From RFXV01 sp038150465 (GTDB lineage Bacteria > Bacteroidota > Bacteroidia > Flavobacteriales > Schleiferiaceae): a stretch of 64,000 nt of DNA. Position 1 is the first letter of the stretch. Each line of letters begins with the position of its first letter. The translations under genes were made by a program, and so were the position numbers. Below, piece after piece: positions 1 through 7,675 of this stretch. The notes below the pieces were generated by a model. It made no database searches, was not told where the DNA came from, and was given only the letters and a program-made list of their open reading frames with translations. The stretch lies in the NCBI GenBank assembly GCA_038150465.1, contig JAYOTP010000009.1, positions 3,957 to 67,956 of the forward strand, given 5' to 3'.

Positions 1-66
1 TCGGTCCGTCCTTGCCTTAAAATTCAGATTTTTCCTTGGCCTGAGAAAGCCTCAATGAGCGAATGT

Positions 67-1167
67 TCAATCGGCCTCAGTGGCCTGCCCTTGCTGCATG
101 AGGAATGCCTTCAGGAAATCATCCAGATCACCGTTCAAAACACCTTCGGTATCCGAGGTCTCTTTTTGCGTCCGCACATCCTTGACCAGTTTGTACGGAT
201 GCAGCACATAGTTCCGGATCTGAGAACCCCATTCGATCTTTTTCTTGCCCGCTTCGATCTCTGCCCGCTTCTCATTGCGTGCCTGGATCTCCAGTTCGTA
301 AAGCTGAGACTTGAGCAGCTGGATGGCCCGCTCCTTGTTCTGCAGCTGGGAACGCGTCTCTGTGTTTTCGATGATGATGCCCGAAGTTTTGTGCTTCAAT
401 CGAACCCCGGTCTCCACCTTGTTCACGTTCTGACCGCCCGCTCCGCTCGATCGGAAGGTGTCCCATTCGATCTCCGATGGATTGACATTGATCTCGATGC
501 TGTCGTCCACCATGGGGAATACATATACACTGACAAATGAGGTGTGCCTGCGGGCATTCGAGTCAAAGGGAGATATGCGCACCAGGCGATGCACGCCATT
601 CTCTCCTTTCAAATAACCAAAGGCAAATTCGCCCTCGATCTCGAGGGTAACGGTCTTTATGCCCGCCACTTCTCCGTCCTGCAGATTGAGTTCCTTGACC
701 TTGAATCCTCTTCGGTCGCCCCACATCATGTACATGCGCATGAGCATGCCGGCCCAGTCGCAGCTTTCTGTTCCTCCGGCGCCCGCGGTGATCTGTATGA
801 CCGCATTGAGTTTGTCTTCCTCTTCGGAAAGCATATTTCTGAATTCCAGCTCTTCCACCTCTTTGGTGAGGCGCTCCGAAAGCTGATCGACCTCTTCTTC
901 ACTCAGTTCGCCTTCCCGATGGAATTCAATGGCCAGTTTCAGTTCTTCCAGCAGATTCTCGGCCTGAGCATAGCCCTCGACCCAGAACTTGAGTCCGCGG
1001 ATCTTCTTCATCACCTGCTCGGCCTTCTTGTTGTCTTCCCAGAAACCCGGATCGGCCGTCTTCTCCTCTTCGTTGGCGATCTCTACTTTTTTCTGGTCCA
1101 GATGCAGATAGCCCCGGAGGCTGAGCACCCGTTCTTCGATTTCCTTGAGTTGATCGTTGGTCACCAT
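67..1167 (-). CDS. prfB: Peptide chain release factor 2 (RF2), no programmed frameshift
   Basis: RF2 ends translation at UGA and UAA by triggering hydrolysis of peptidyl-tRNA in the ribosome. The 366-residue product has the RF2 stop-codon motif SPF (in RISPFDSNARR) and the catalytic GGQ (in SSGAGGQNVNK). I start at the ATG at 1167 (MVTNDQLKE), because 18 in-frame residues upstream do not look like RF2. In most bacteria prfB carries an in-frame UGA after the codons for RGYL and needs a +1 shift. Here RGYL is followed directly by His-Leu-Asp in one continuous frame, so this autoregulation is absent. The gene lies 54 bases downstream of alkB on the same strand and may be cotranscribed with it. 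Identification is very secure. Confidence 0.97.
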   Translation of the reverse strand: MVTNDQLKEIEERVLSLRGYLHLDQKKVEIANEEEKTADPGFWEDNKKAEQVMKKIRGLKFWVEGYAQAENLLEELKLAIEFHREGELSEEEVDQLSERLTKEVEELEFRNMLSEEEDKLNAVIQITAGAGGTESCDWAGMLMRMYMMWGDRRGFKVKELNLQDGEVAGIKTVTLEIEGEFAFGYLKGENGVHRLVRISPFDSNARRHTSFVSVYVFPMVDDSIEINVNPSEIEWDTFRSSGAGGQNVNKVETGVRLKHKTSGIIIENTETRSQLQNKERAIQLLKSQLYELEIQARNEKRAEIEAGKKKIEWGSQIRNYVLHPYKLVKDVRTQKETSDTEGVLNGDLDDFLKAFLMQQGQATEAD

Positions 1168-1221
1168 GGGGCAAATGTAAGAAGGGCCAGTGCGGCAGAG
1201 CAGATGCTGAGATAAGTGCAC

Positions 1222-2256
1222 TTAGGAGTGCACGGGCGCATTAAGTCTGGGGTGGATCAGACCAAAGAAAAGTGGGGGAAGCAAACTGATGAGCATCATA
1301 CCCGGGTAACCTGTGGGGAGCTGCCGGCTGTGTGGATGATGCTCGAGCAGTTGATATTTCCGGGCCGGCCGGTGGTGGTGATCGGAGTGCCGGCTCAGCT
1401 CAAAGAGCATCCATCGGCCCACCCTGTGGTTGGAGTTCCAGCTGTGCCAGGGCATGACCTTCTCATACCTCAGTTCGCTGACGCGCGAACGCATCAGGCC
1501 GTAGTGTTCAATGTAATTGACGGTTTCCAGCAGCAGCATGCCGAATCCGGCTGAGAAAAGAAAGGCCAAACCGACTGCCTTTCCGCCCACCCAGAAGATC
1601 CCGAGGCAAAAAAGAAGCTGAATCGCAGAGAAGCGAACCATCTGATTTTGGATGGACCACTTTCCGATCTTCTTTCTTTTCAGGCGATCGAATTCGAGCC
1701 CCCATGCCTGCAGCCAGGAACCAATGGTCGAGCGCAGCCAGAACACATAAACTGGCTCCCATTTCCGGGCCGTCGCTGGGTCTTCCCGTGTGGCCACATA
1801 GCGATGATGCCCTCTGTTGTGTTCAATGAAGAAATGCATGTAGAGGCTGCTGAGCAAAAGGAGCTGAGCGATGAACTGTTCCTTTTTGCCTGGTCGATGC
1901 CCGAGTTCGTGTGCGACATTGATCCCAAAGACTCCGTTGAGGATGCCCATGGAACTGACCCAACCCCAATAGGTCAGACCCTCTGCTTCAGGATGGCTCC
2001 ATATTGTGTACAGGAATACGCCGAGGCATGAGAAGTGAAGGGGAACGACGAGGTAGAGCAGGCGGTCGTAGAATTTGTCCGCGGCTTTTTCCTGCTCTTG
2101 GTCGGTGCTCAGATTCTTTTCGTTGGGCCGGAGGAACAACTCAAAGAGCGGGATGCATCCGAAGCTGTAGACCATGGGCGCAAAACTGATCCAACCCCCA
2201 GATCGGAAAGACCAAAGGGAAAGTGTGAACAAGCTGAAGGACAGGAGATAATGCAC
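1222..2256 (-). CDS. alkB: Alkane 1-monooxygenase (AlkB-type di-iron membrane hydroxylase)
   Basis: AlkB hydroxylates terminal methyl groups of medium-chain alkanes in the inner membrane, using electrons from rubredoxin. The 344-residue protein carries the histidine boxes HELGH, EHNRGHH and SRHSDHHH, and also NYIEHYGL, the HYG motif typical of true alkane hydroxylases. Hydrophobic segments surround the boxes as in the family. It is shorter than the roughly 400-residue Pseudomonas enzyme. The start is GTG at 2256. A perfect TAnnTTTG box lies only five bases upstream, so the mRNA may be almost leaderless. No rubredoxin or rubredoxin reductase is encoded in the window. Substrate range cannot be read from the sequence; related di-iron hydroxylases act on fatty acids. 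Confidence 0.92.
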   Translation of the reverse strand: MHYLLSFSLFTLSLWSFRSGGWISFAPMVYSFGCIPLFELFLRPNEKNLSTDQEQEKAADKFYDRLLYLVVPLHFSCLGVFLYTIWSHPEAEGLTYWGWVSSMGILNGVFGINVAHELGHRPGKKEQFIAQLLLLSSLYMHFFIEHNRGHHRYVATREDPATARKWEPVYVFWLRSTIGSWLQAWGLEFDRLKRKKIGKWSIQNQMVRFSAIQLLFCLGIFWVGGKAVGLAFLFSAGFGMLLLETVNYIEHYGLMRSRVSELRYEKVMPWHSWNSNHRVGRWMLFELSRHSDHHHRPARKYQLLEHHPHSRQLPTGYPGMMLISLLPPLFFGLIHPRLNAPVHS

Positions 2257-2261
2257 AGGAT

Positions 2262-2269
2262 CAAAAATA
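2262..2269 (-). promoter_or_regulatory. Putative -7 promoter box for alkB
   Basis: On the minus strand this reads TATTTTTG, an exact match to the Bacteroidota -7 consensus TAnnTTTG. It ends five bases before the GTG start of alkB. No clear TTTG -33 element sits at the usual distance, so the assignment rests on the box and its position alone. Confidence 0.5.
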
Positions 2270-2351
2270 AGAAAATGTGTTTTTTGGGTCTTATCCAGAA
2301 CAAAAACCTGAACAATCAGTGGCTGTTTTTTATTTTGACAAAAACAGCAAG

Positions 2352-2816
2352 ATGACGCATTTGAAAGAAGGCGATCCAGCCCCCGCCTTTGAGGGGATCG
2401 ATCAGAACGGACAGACCATCAAACTATCCGATCACGCAGGAAAGAAAGTGGTCCTTTACTTTTATCCGAAGGACAATACGCCCGGCTGCACGGCGGAGGC
2501 CTGTGATTTCCGGGACCGCGACAAGGAATTGGCCGGACACGGCATTCAGGTCATTGGGGTGAGTGCCGACAGCGAAAAGTCGCATAAGAAATTCGTCGAC
2601 AAATTCGATCTTCCTTTCCCGCTAATTGCCGATACAGAACGCGAGGTGATCAATGCCTACGGCGTTTGGGGAAAGAAGAAATTCATGGGCCGTGAATACG
2701 ATGGCATCCACAGGGAAACCTTCATCATCGACGAGAACGGCACGATCGAGAAGATCTTCACCAAGGTCAAGACCAAAGAGCCGACGGCTCAGGTGCTCGA
2801 AGCGCTCGGACTCTGA
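2352..2816 (+). CDS. bcp: Thioredoxin-dependent thiol peroxidase (Bcp/PrxQ)
   Basis: This peroxiredoxin reduces hydrogen peroxide and organic hydroperoxides in the cytoplasm with electrons from thioredoxin. The 154-residue protein shows the motif NTPGCTAEACDFRD: the peroxidatic cysteine is C46 and the resolving cysteine C51, the spacing of the Bcp/PrxQ class. I start at the ATG at 2352 (MTHLKEGDPAP) because the 25 residues upstream fall outside the fold. The gene is divergent from alkB across a 95-base gap, and its last 28 bases overlap the convergent polysaccharide gene. OsmC (about 2.6 kb away) and an OxyR regulator at 37 kb are related oxidative-stress functions. Confidence 0.96.
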   Translation: MTHLKEGDPAPAFEGIDQNGQTIKLSDHAGKKVVLYFYPKDNTPGCTAEACDFRDRDKELAGHGIQVIGVSADSEKSHKKFVDKFDLPFPLIADTEREVINAYGVWGKKKFMGREYDGIHRETFIIDENGTIEKIFTKVKTKEPTAQVLEALGL

Positions 2817-4249
2817 TCAGAGGAATCGTCGTCCGACCAGCGAATACGCCCGAGATCCATCATGACCAATGCGGCTGAAAATCCCCAGACCGGGACAGCT
2901 GCCTTGTCCATGTCGAGAAAGTTGTTCAGCAGGCCGTGGGTGAAGTAACTCACCAGCCCCATGAACAGGGCGGTGGCCAGCAATCGTTCAGAAGGCGATC
3001 GGCTGCGGTAGATCACGCGCACGGCTGTTCGGGAAAGGATGAACAGAAACAAAAAGACCAGCAGCATACCTGGCAGTCCCTGTTCGGCGAGCGGACCGAT
3101 GTATTCTGAGTGCGCATTGCCCACATCGCCATTGTTGGTGCTGATGATGGTCTTTTGACGCGGATTCTGGTAAGGTGCATATTGGAATTGGTAGGTGCCG
3201 GGTCCAAATCCGACGATGGGCCTTTCCTCGAACATCTTCAAAGCGGAATTCCAGCGGTTGATGCGTTCCAGATTGGAAGCGTCTGTCGAAATATTGGAAA
3301 TGGACTCGACGTGTTCCCCCAGATCATCGCTCGAATCCTGGTTGTTGGTCGACAAACGGTCGATGATGGGATCGAGATTCAGAAGGATGCCGCCAGCAAA
3401 GGCCGCCGTCAACAGCCAGAAGGCCCAGGTCCGTATGCGCAGCAGGAGCAGGACCATCACCCCGAGCGAGGCGGCAACGCTCACCCAGGCGGCCCGGGTG
3501 TAAGAAAGCACCAGTCCGGTGACAACGATCAGGAAGATGAATAGGGCAAAGGCCCTCTTGTCCATTCGGCTTTTTCTCAAGAAGGCCAATGCAAAAGAAG
3601 CAGGGATATACAGCCCGATAATGGCTCCGTATGAGGTGTGCTCCTTGATGAATGGATACATCGCATTCACTGAGCCAGTCTTGCTGAAACCACGTGTCCA
3701 GTGTACGTAGGTGGTGAAGAGAATGACTACAGCCAGCGGAATGAGATAGAGCCAAAGGAAGCGGCTCAACTTGCGTTCGGAGGTGAAAAGACGCGACATC
3801 ACAAAATACAGGGCCGTGACCGACCACAGACGGACCAGCAGATGTTTGAGAGAGACCAGGGGCATGCTGCTGCTGACACTGGTCATGAGCATCCAGGCCA
3901 GCTGCAGGCCGATCATCAGGGTCAGCGGATGCCGCAGGAAAGCGGTGTCGAAACCATCATCGATCATCAGCTTCATAAAGAACAGAAGCATGATGCCAAA
4001 AAAGAGCGGTTCGGTGGGCAGATTCATGCTGACCCCCAGATCCAGCTCTTCCACGCTGATGGAAAGCGGCGTCAGGAAAACGGTCAGATACAGCAGTTTA
4101 TCCAGCGAGTAAAAGGCCATTCCGACCACGGCGATCACAACGGGAAGGAGCGAGAGCCAGAAGAACTGCTTGACGATCAAGATGCTGTTCAGCAGCAGGA
4201 AAGCGGCCGTCAGTCCGTAGACCCATTTTTTTCCGAGGGTCTTTTCCAT
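2789..4249 (-). CDS. O-antigen ligase / polymerase family membrane protein (Wzy_C)
   Basis: The 486-residue protein is polytopic with about 11-12 hydrophobic segments. A large loop before the last helices holds GFGPGTYQFQYAPYQ and NAHSEYIGPLAEQGLPG, the conserved loop of the WaaL/Wzy O-antigen ligase superfamily, including its catalytic-type histidine. Such proteins join or polymerise lipid-linked sugar chains on the periplasmic face of the inner membrane. It follows the Wzz-like gene by four bases, so the two form an operon for surface polysaccharide. Sequence alone does not separate ligase from polymerase. The 3' end overlaps the convergent bcp by 28 bases. Confidence 0.85.
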   Translation of the reverse strand: MEKTLGKKWVYGLTAAFLLLNSILIVKQFFWLSLLPVVIAVVGMAFYSLDKLLYLTVFLTPLSISVEELDLGVSMNLPTEPLFFGIMLLFFMKLMIDDGFDTAFLRHPLTLMIGLQLAWMLMTSVSSSMPLVSLKHLLVRLWSVTALYFVMSRLFTSERKLSRFLWLYLIPLAVVILFTTYVHWTRGFSKTGSVNAMYPFIKEHTSYGAIIGLYIPASFALAFLRKSRMDKRAFALFIFLIVVTGLVLSYTRAAWVSVAASLGVMVLLLLRIRTWAFWLLTAAFAGGILLNLDPIIDRLSTNNQDSSDDLGEHVESISNISTDASNLERINRWNSALKMFEERPIVGFGPGTYQFQYAPYQNPRQKTIISTNNGDVGNAHSEYIGPLAEQGLPGMLLVFLFLFILSRTAVRVIYRSRSPSERLLATALFMGLVSYFTHGLLNNFLDMDKAAVPVWGFSAALVMMDLGRIRWSDDDSSDQSPSASST

Positions 4250-4253
4250 GCGC

Positions 4254-5276
4254 TCAGGCCTTCTTTTGGCTGCGGATGGTGTCTTTGATGATGATGCAGA
4301 CCAGAGTGAAGAGGAAGGTGCCCAGAGTCGAGATCAGAACGATCAGAGAGCGCTTCGGGAAGGTCTTGCGTTCGGCCGGGAAGGCCCGGTTCACCAGGAA
4401 GGTCTCCGGTAGGGTTTGGTATACATCCACTTTCGCCTGATCGTAACGGGTCTTCAGACGCACCAGTTCATCTTTTAGGATCCGGCTCTCGTCCCGGAGG
4501 GCCACATAGAAGCTCCCGTATTTTGCCAGCGTGTCCAGGCGGTTCTGTATCTGACGTGCGGCTTTGTCGTTGCCTTTCACAATGGCGATGCCCAGTTGTT
4601 CGGAGAAGACCTCTGCCTGCGATTCATAATCGTGGACGCCCCGTTCCCTGAGTTTGGTGAGTTCGAATTCCATGCTGTCCAGCTCACTCCGCAGATTGAG
4701 AAATTCCTGCTCCACGATCTGCAAGCCCTTGATGGCGCGTTCCTTTTTGATGCGCCCTTTGACTTCATTGAGCAGATCGCTGATGTCGTTGGCGATCAGC
4801 GCCGCGGTGTCCGGATCGGAATCCAAAACGGTGATGACCACCGACATGAACTCGGTGCGGCTGAATTGCACCCGGTTCTCATAGGCCTTGTTCAGGGCGG
4901 TGTAGCGGTATTTTGAATCTTTTGGTATGCGGTAGTGACGCATCAGGTCGTAGGAGTCGATGATGCGCTGGCGGATCTCATCGGAGTTGAGCACCTGAAG
5001 CAGATTTTCGGCCTCTTGTTCGTCGCCGAATTCCATCACATCGCTCCCCGATGGAAAGCTCTGGGGCAGAACGGCCTTGGAAACGGAATGGGTCGTTGAG
5101 GGAAAGACCACCACTTCCGACTTGAACAAGGGCGTTATGAATCTCGGTGCTGAGAAGATCGTGGACAATACAGCACCGATCACGCTCACGATAAGGAGCG
5201 GGCGGCGCCAGTTGTAGATATACAGAAGGATATTGGTCGATTCGAAGTACTGCTCTTCCTGCGGAGTTCCTTTCAT
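4254..5276 (-). CDS. Wzz/chain-length determinant-like polysaccharide co-polymerase
   Basis: The 340-residue protein has the Wzz/PCP layout: a short cytoplasmic N-terminus, a membrane helix near residues 28-50, a long periplasmic part with predicted coiled coil (around residues 170-260, rich in E, L and R), and a second membrane helix near the C-terminus (RSLIVLISTLGTFLF). There is no tyrosine kinase domain. Members set the length of O-antigen or capsule chains made by a Wzy polymerase, and the next gene, four bases away, is a Wzy/ligase-type protein. The start at 5276 (MKGTPQEEQYFES) sits behind an exact TAnnTTTG box. Confidence 0.85.
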   Translation of the reverse strand: MKGTPQEEQYFESTNILLYIYNWRRPLLIVSVIGAVLSTIFSAPRFITPLFKSEVVVFPSTTHSVSKAVLPQSFPSGSDVMEFGDEQEAENLLQVLNSDEIRQRIIDSYDLMRHYRIPKDSKYRYTALNKAYENRVQFSRTEFMSVVITVLDSDPDTAALIANDISDLLNEVKGRIKKERAIKGLQIVEQEFLNLRSELDSMEFELTKLRERGVHDYESQAEVFSEQLGIAIVKGNDKAARQIQNRLDTLAKYGSFYVALRDESRILKDELVRLKTRYDQAKVDVYQTLPETFLVNRAFPAERKTFPKRSLIVLISTLGTFLFTLVCIIIKDTIRSQKKA

Positions 5277-5299
5277 CAGGGATGGCTAAAGATGGTGGG

Positions 5300-5307
5300 C
5301 AAAGCTA
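5300..5307 (-). promoter_or_regulatory. Putative -7 promoter box for the wzz-wzy operon
   Basis: The minus strand reads TAGCTTTG, an exact match to TAnnTTTG. It lies 23 bases before the ATG of the Wzz-like gene, giving a leader of about 16 bases. The -33 TTTG element is not evident. Confidence 0.5.
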
Positions 5308-5412
5308 AAAAAAGGTCGTTGCAGAGTGGAACAGAAGAATTCCTACAATATTGCTGATGGTTTCGCTCCCTTGAAATATCTTTCTGCTCTGACTTTTGAT
5401 CACCACATAGAA

Positions 5413-5823
5413 ATGAGCAGCGCGGGCGGAATGGATTTTCGCACCCAGTTGCAGGGTCATGCCCTCGTTATCGATGGGCACAAGGATATTGGCGGAACGG
5501 ATCAAGGGCCGAGTCCGAAGCAGCTGTTGCTGGTATCGCTCGCGGGTTGCACCGGCATTGACATGGTGTCCCTGCTTCGTAAGATGCGTGCGGATTTTGG
5601 CGAATTGCACATCGCTGTAAGTGGCAAACTGACCGAGGAGCACCCGAGATACTACGACCGCATCCATGTGGTCTATACGGTCTTGGGCATGCACGAGGAG
5701 GCCCGGCCCAAAATGGAAAAAGCCGTACATCTTTCCCTGACGCGCTACTGCGGGGTGACGGCCATGCTGGCCAAGGCGGCAGAGATCACGCACGAAATCA
5801 GATACGGGACCGATGAAGCATAA
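5413..5823 (+). CDS. OsmC family peroxide-detoxifying protein
   Basis: OsmC/Ohr proteins are small cytoplasmic thiol peroxidases acting on organic hydroperoxides. The product is about 136 residues and shows the conserved block GPSPKQLLLVSLAGCTGIDM with the first reactive cysteine, and a second cysteine in LTRYCGVTA. The reading frame can also be entered at a GTG at 5326, adding 29 residues. I prefer the ATG at 5413 because family members begin just before a GGM-like segment, and a near-consensus promoter box (TATCTTTC, 5377-5384) lies inside the extended version. The stop overlaps the next gene by 11 bases, so it leads an operon with two secreted peptidases. Confidence 0.88.
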   Translation: MSSAGGMDFRTQLQGHALVIDGHKDIGGTDQGPSPKQLLLVSLAGCTGIDMVSLLRKMRADFGELHIAVSGKLTEEHPRYYDRIHVVYTVLGMHEEARPKMEKAVHLSLTRYCGVTAMLAKAAEITHEIRYGTDEA

Positions 5824-7675
5824 GTGGTCCATACTGTTGGCTTTCCTGTTCGGCTTCGGTGCAAATGCCCAGTTCATGGAACTGCCCATTCAGCGCGCAA
5901 ATGAATGCCAGGTATTCATTTCTACCCACTCGTATGAGGAAGACCGGTTGCTCGTCGAATTGATTCCTGCGCTGATCGAGCGGGATACAGCCTACTACAT
6001 CATGCCGCGTGTGGTACCGGGCACCTATGACATTTCGGACTTTGGTCGTTTCGTCTCTGCTTTTGTCGCCACGGATTCGAGAGGAGATACGCTGCCTGTA
6101 CAGCGGATGGACACGAACAAATGGCGAATTGCACGTGCCAGCGAGTTGTACCGCATCCAATACCGCATCGACGATAGTTTTGATGCAGCAGACGGCCCGG
6201 ATGACCGCATCTTTCGTCCAGGTGGCACTGGCTTCGGTTCGGATGCCTTTCTCTTCAATCTCTTTGGAATGGTCGGCTACATCCAAAGTGCCAAGAACGT
6301 TCCTTATACACTGGATGTGGAGAAGCCCGCCTCAATGTGGGGCAGCACCGCGCTGGAGCGGATCGCTTCTTCGGATACACTGGACCGCTTTTTGGCCCGA
6401 TCCTATTTTGAGTTGCACGACCGCCCCATTCTCTATGCACAGCCCGATACGGTCAGCACCATGGTGGGTTCCACCCGCGTGACAGTGGCGGTCCATTCGG
6501 CAGGAGGAACGCTCACGGCCTCCGATGCGCTGGCATCCTCTGCGCCCGTTCTCGAGGCCATAGGCAGCTATCTCGGCGGAACCCTTCCCACCGATCGATA
6601 TGTCATCCTGATCTACGCCGATCTGCCCGATCCGTCGGTGATGGGATATGGCGCATTGGAACATCAGACGAGTACGGTGCTCTATTTGCCCGAATTCGAT
6701 CCTGAACTCATGGGCCAGGAGATACGGAACATCGTGGCGCATGAATTCCTGCACATCGTGACACCACTGGCCATTCATGCTCAGCAGATCAATGACTTCG
6801 ATTTCTATTCGCCGAGCATGTCCAAGCACCTCTGGCTGTACGAAGGGGTCACGGAGTATACCTCCGTTCTGGTTCAGGTGCGGCAGGGCCTGATGTCTTT
6901 CGAGGAGTTCATCTCAGAGCTCGAGAGCAAGTTGCGCTCTGCAGACAATTACGATCCCTACCTGCCCATGACGGTGATGAGCGAGCACGTCCTCGATCTC
7001 TTCAATGAGGAATACAACAGCGTCTACGACAAAGGTGCTATGATCGCAATGTGTCTGGATCTGCAGCTACGCGTTGAGAGTCAGGGCCAATATGGCTTGC
7101 TGGATATGATGAACGACCTGGGTCAGCATTTTGGCCCGGACACCTTTTTTGTGGACGATGCCCTCTTTGGCTATCTGTCCGAACGCTGGGGCAGTGGCCT
7201 CGATGAATTCTTTGCCAGATATGTGGAGGGAGCTGCACCATTGCCGCTGCAAGGCTTGCTGGCGCAGGCCGGCATTCTCTATGAAGAAGCCCGTGCCGTC
7301 GAACAGGTTGGTTTTGGCGAATTGGGCATTTCCTACGATAGTGAACAGGAACGGCTGTTCCTTTACGACGATGAGGGCCTGAGCCCCATGGCTGAAGAAA
7401 TGGGATTGATGAGCGGAGACCGTCTGCTGGAGCTGCAGGGAGCGGAATTGACCATCGAGAGTGCACGCGACATCTTCAGTTCCTTTTACGCAGATACGCG
7501 TCCGGGAGACAAAGTGGAGTTGGTGGTGCTGCGGGAGAAGAAAGGCAAGTGGAAGAAAAAGAAGCTCAAGGGAAAAGCATCGAGCTACCCGGTCACTTAC
7601 AGACACATCATGAGCGCTGATGATGCCCCCAATGCGAAACAGATCGAGTTGAGAAGATCCTGGATCAACCAATGA
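5813..7675 (+). CDS. M61 family glycyl aminopeptidase-like metallopeptidase with PDZ domain
   Basis: The 620-residue protein begins with a signal peptide (cleavage probably after GANA, residue 19). The zinc motif HEFLH is at residues 310-314, and WLYEGVTEY places the third ligand near E344. A PDZ-like region lies around residues 510-600. This is the M61 layout: an N-terminal beta domain, a thermolysin-like core and a C-terminal PDZ. Members trim peptides starting with small residues such as glycine, in the periplasm or outside the cell. The gene overlaps osmC by 11 bases and touches the M13 peptidase gene by four, so the peptidases are probably made together. Confidence 0.92.
   Translation: MKHKWSILLAFLFGFGANAQFMELPIQRANECQVFISTHSYEEDRLLVELIPALIERDTAYYIMPRVVPGTYDISDFGRFVSAFVATDSRGDTLPVQRMDTNKWRIARASELYRIQYRIDDSFDAADGPDDRIFRPGGTGFGSDAFLFNLFGMVGYIQSAKNVPYTLDVEKPASMWGSTALERIASSDTLDRFLARSYFELHDRPILYAQPDTVSTMVGSTRVTVAVHSAGGTLTASDALASSAPVLEAIGSYLGGTLPTDRYVILIYADLPDPSVMGYGALEHQTSTVLYLPEFDPELMGQEIRNIVAHEFLHIVTPLAIHAQQINDFDFYSPSMSKHLWLYEGVTEYTSVLVQVRQGLMSFEEFISELESKLRSADNYDPYLPMTVMSEHVLDLFNEEYNSVYDKGAMIAMCLDLQLRVESQGQYGLLDMMNDLGQHFGPDTFFVDDALFGYLSERWGSGLDEFFARYVEGAAPLPLQGLLAQAGILYEEARAVEQVGFGELGISYDSEQERLFLYDDEGLSPMAEEMGLMSGDRLLELQGAELTIESARDIFSSFYADTRPGDKVELVVLREKKGKWKKKKLKGKASSYPVTYRHIMSADDAPNAKQIELRRSWINQ

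Noticed and set aside
1..66. Possible gene or terminator at the window start
   Set aside because: No supported frame and no strong hairpin with a T-run; only the end of prfB lies at 67.
5305..5889. 194-residue minus-strand frame opposite osmC
   Set aside because: It is antisense to the OsmC gene, which has clear family motifs; no plausible start or homology.
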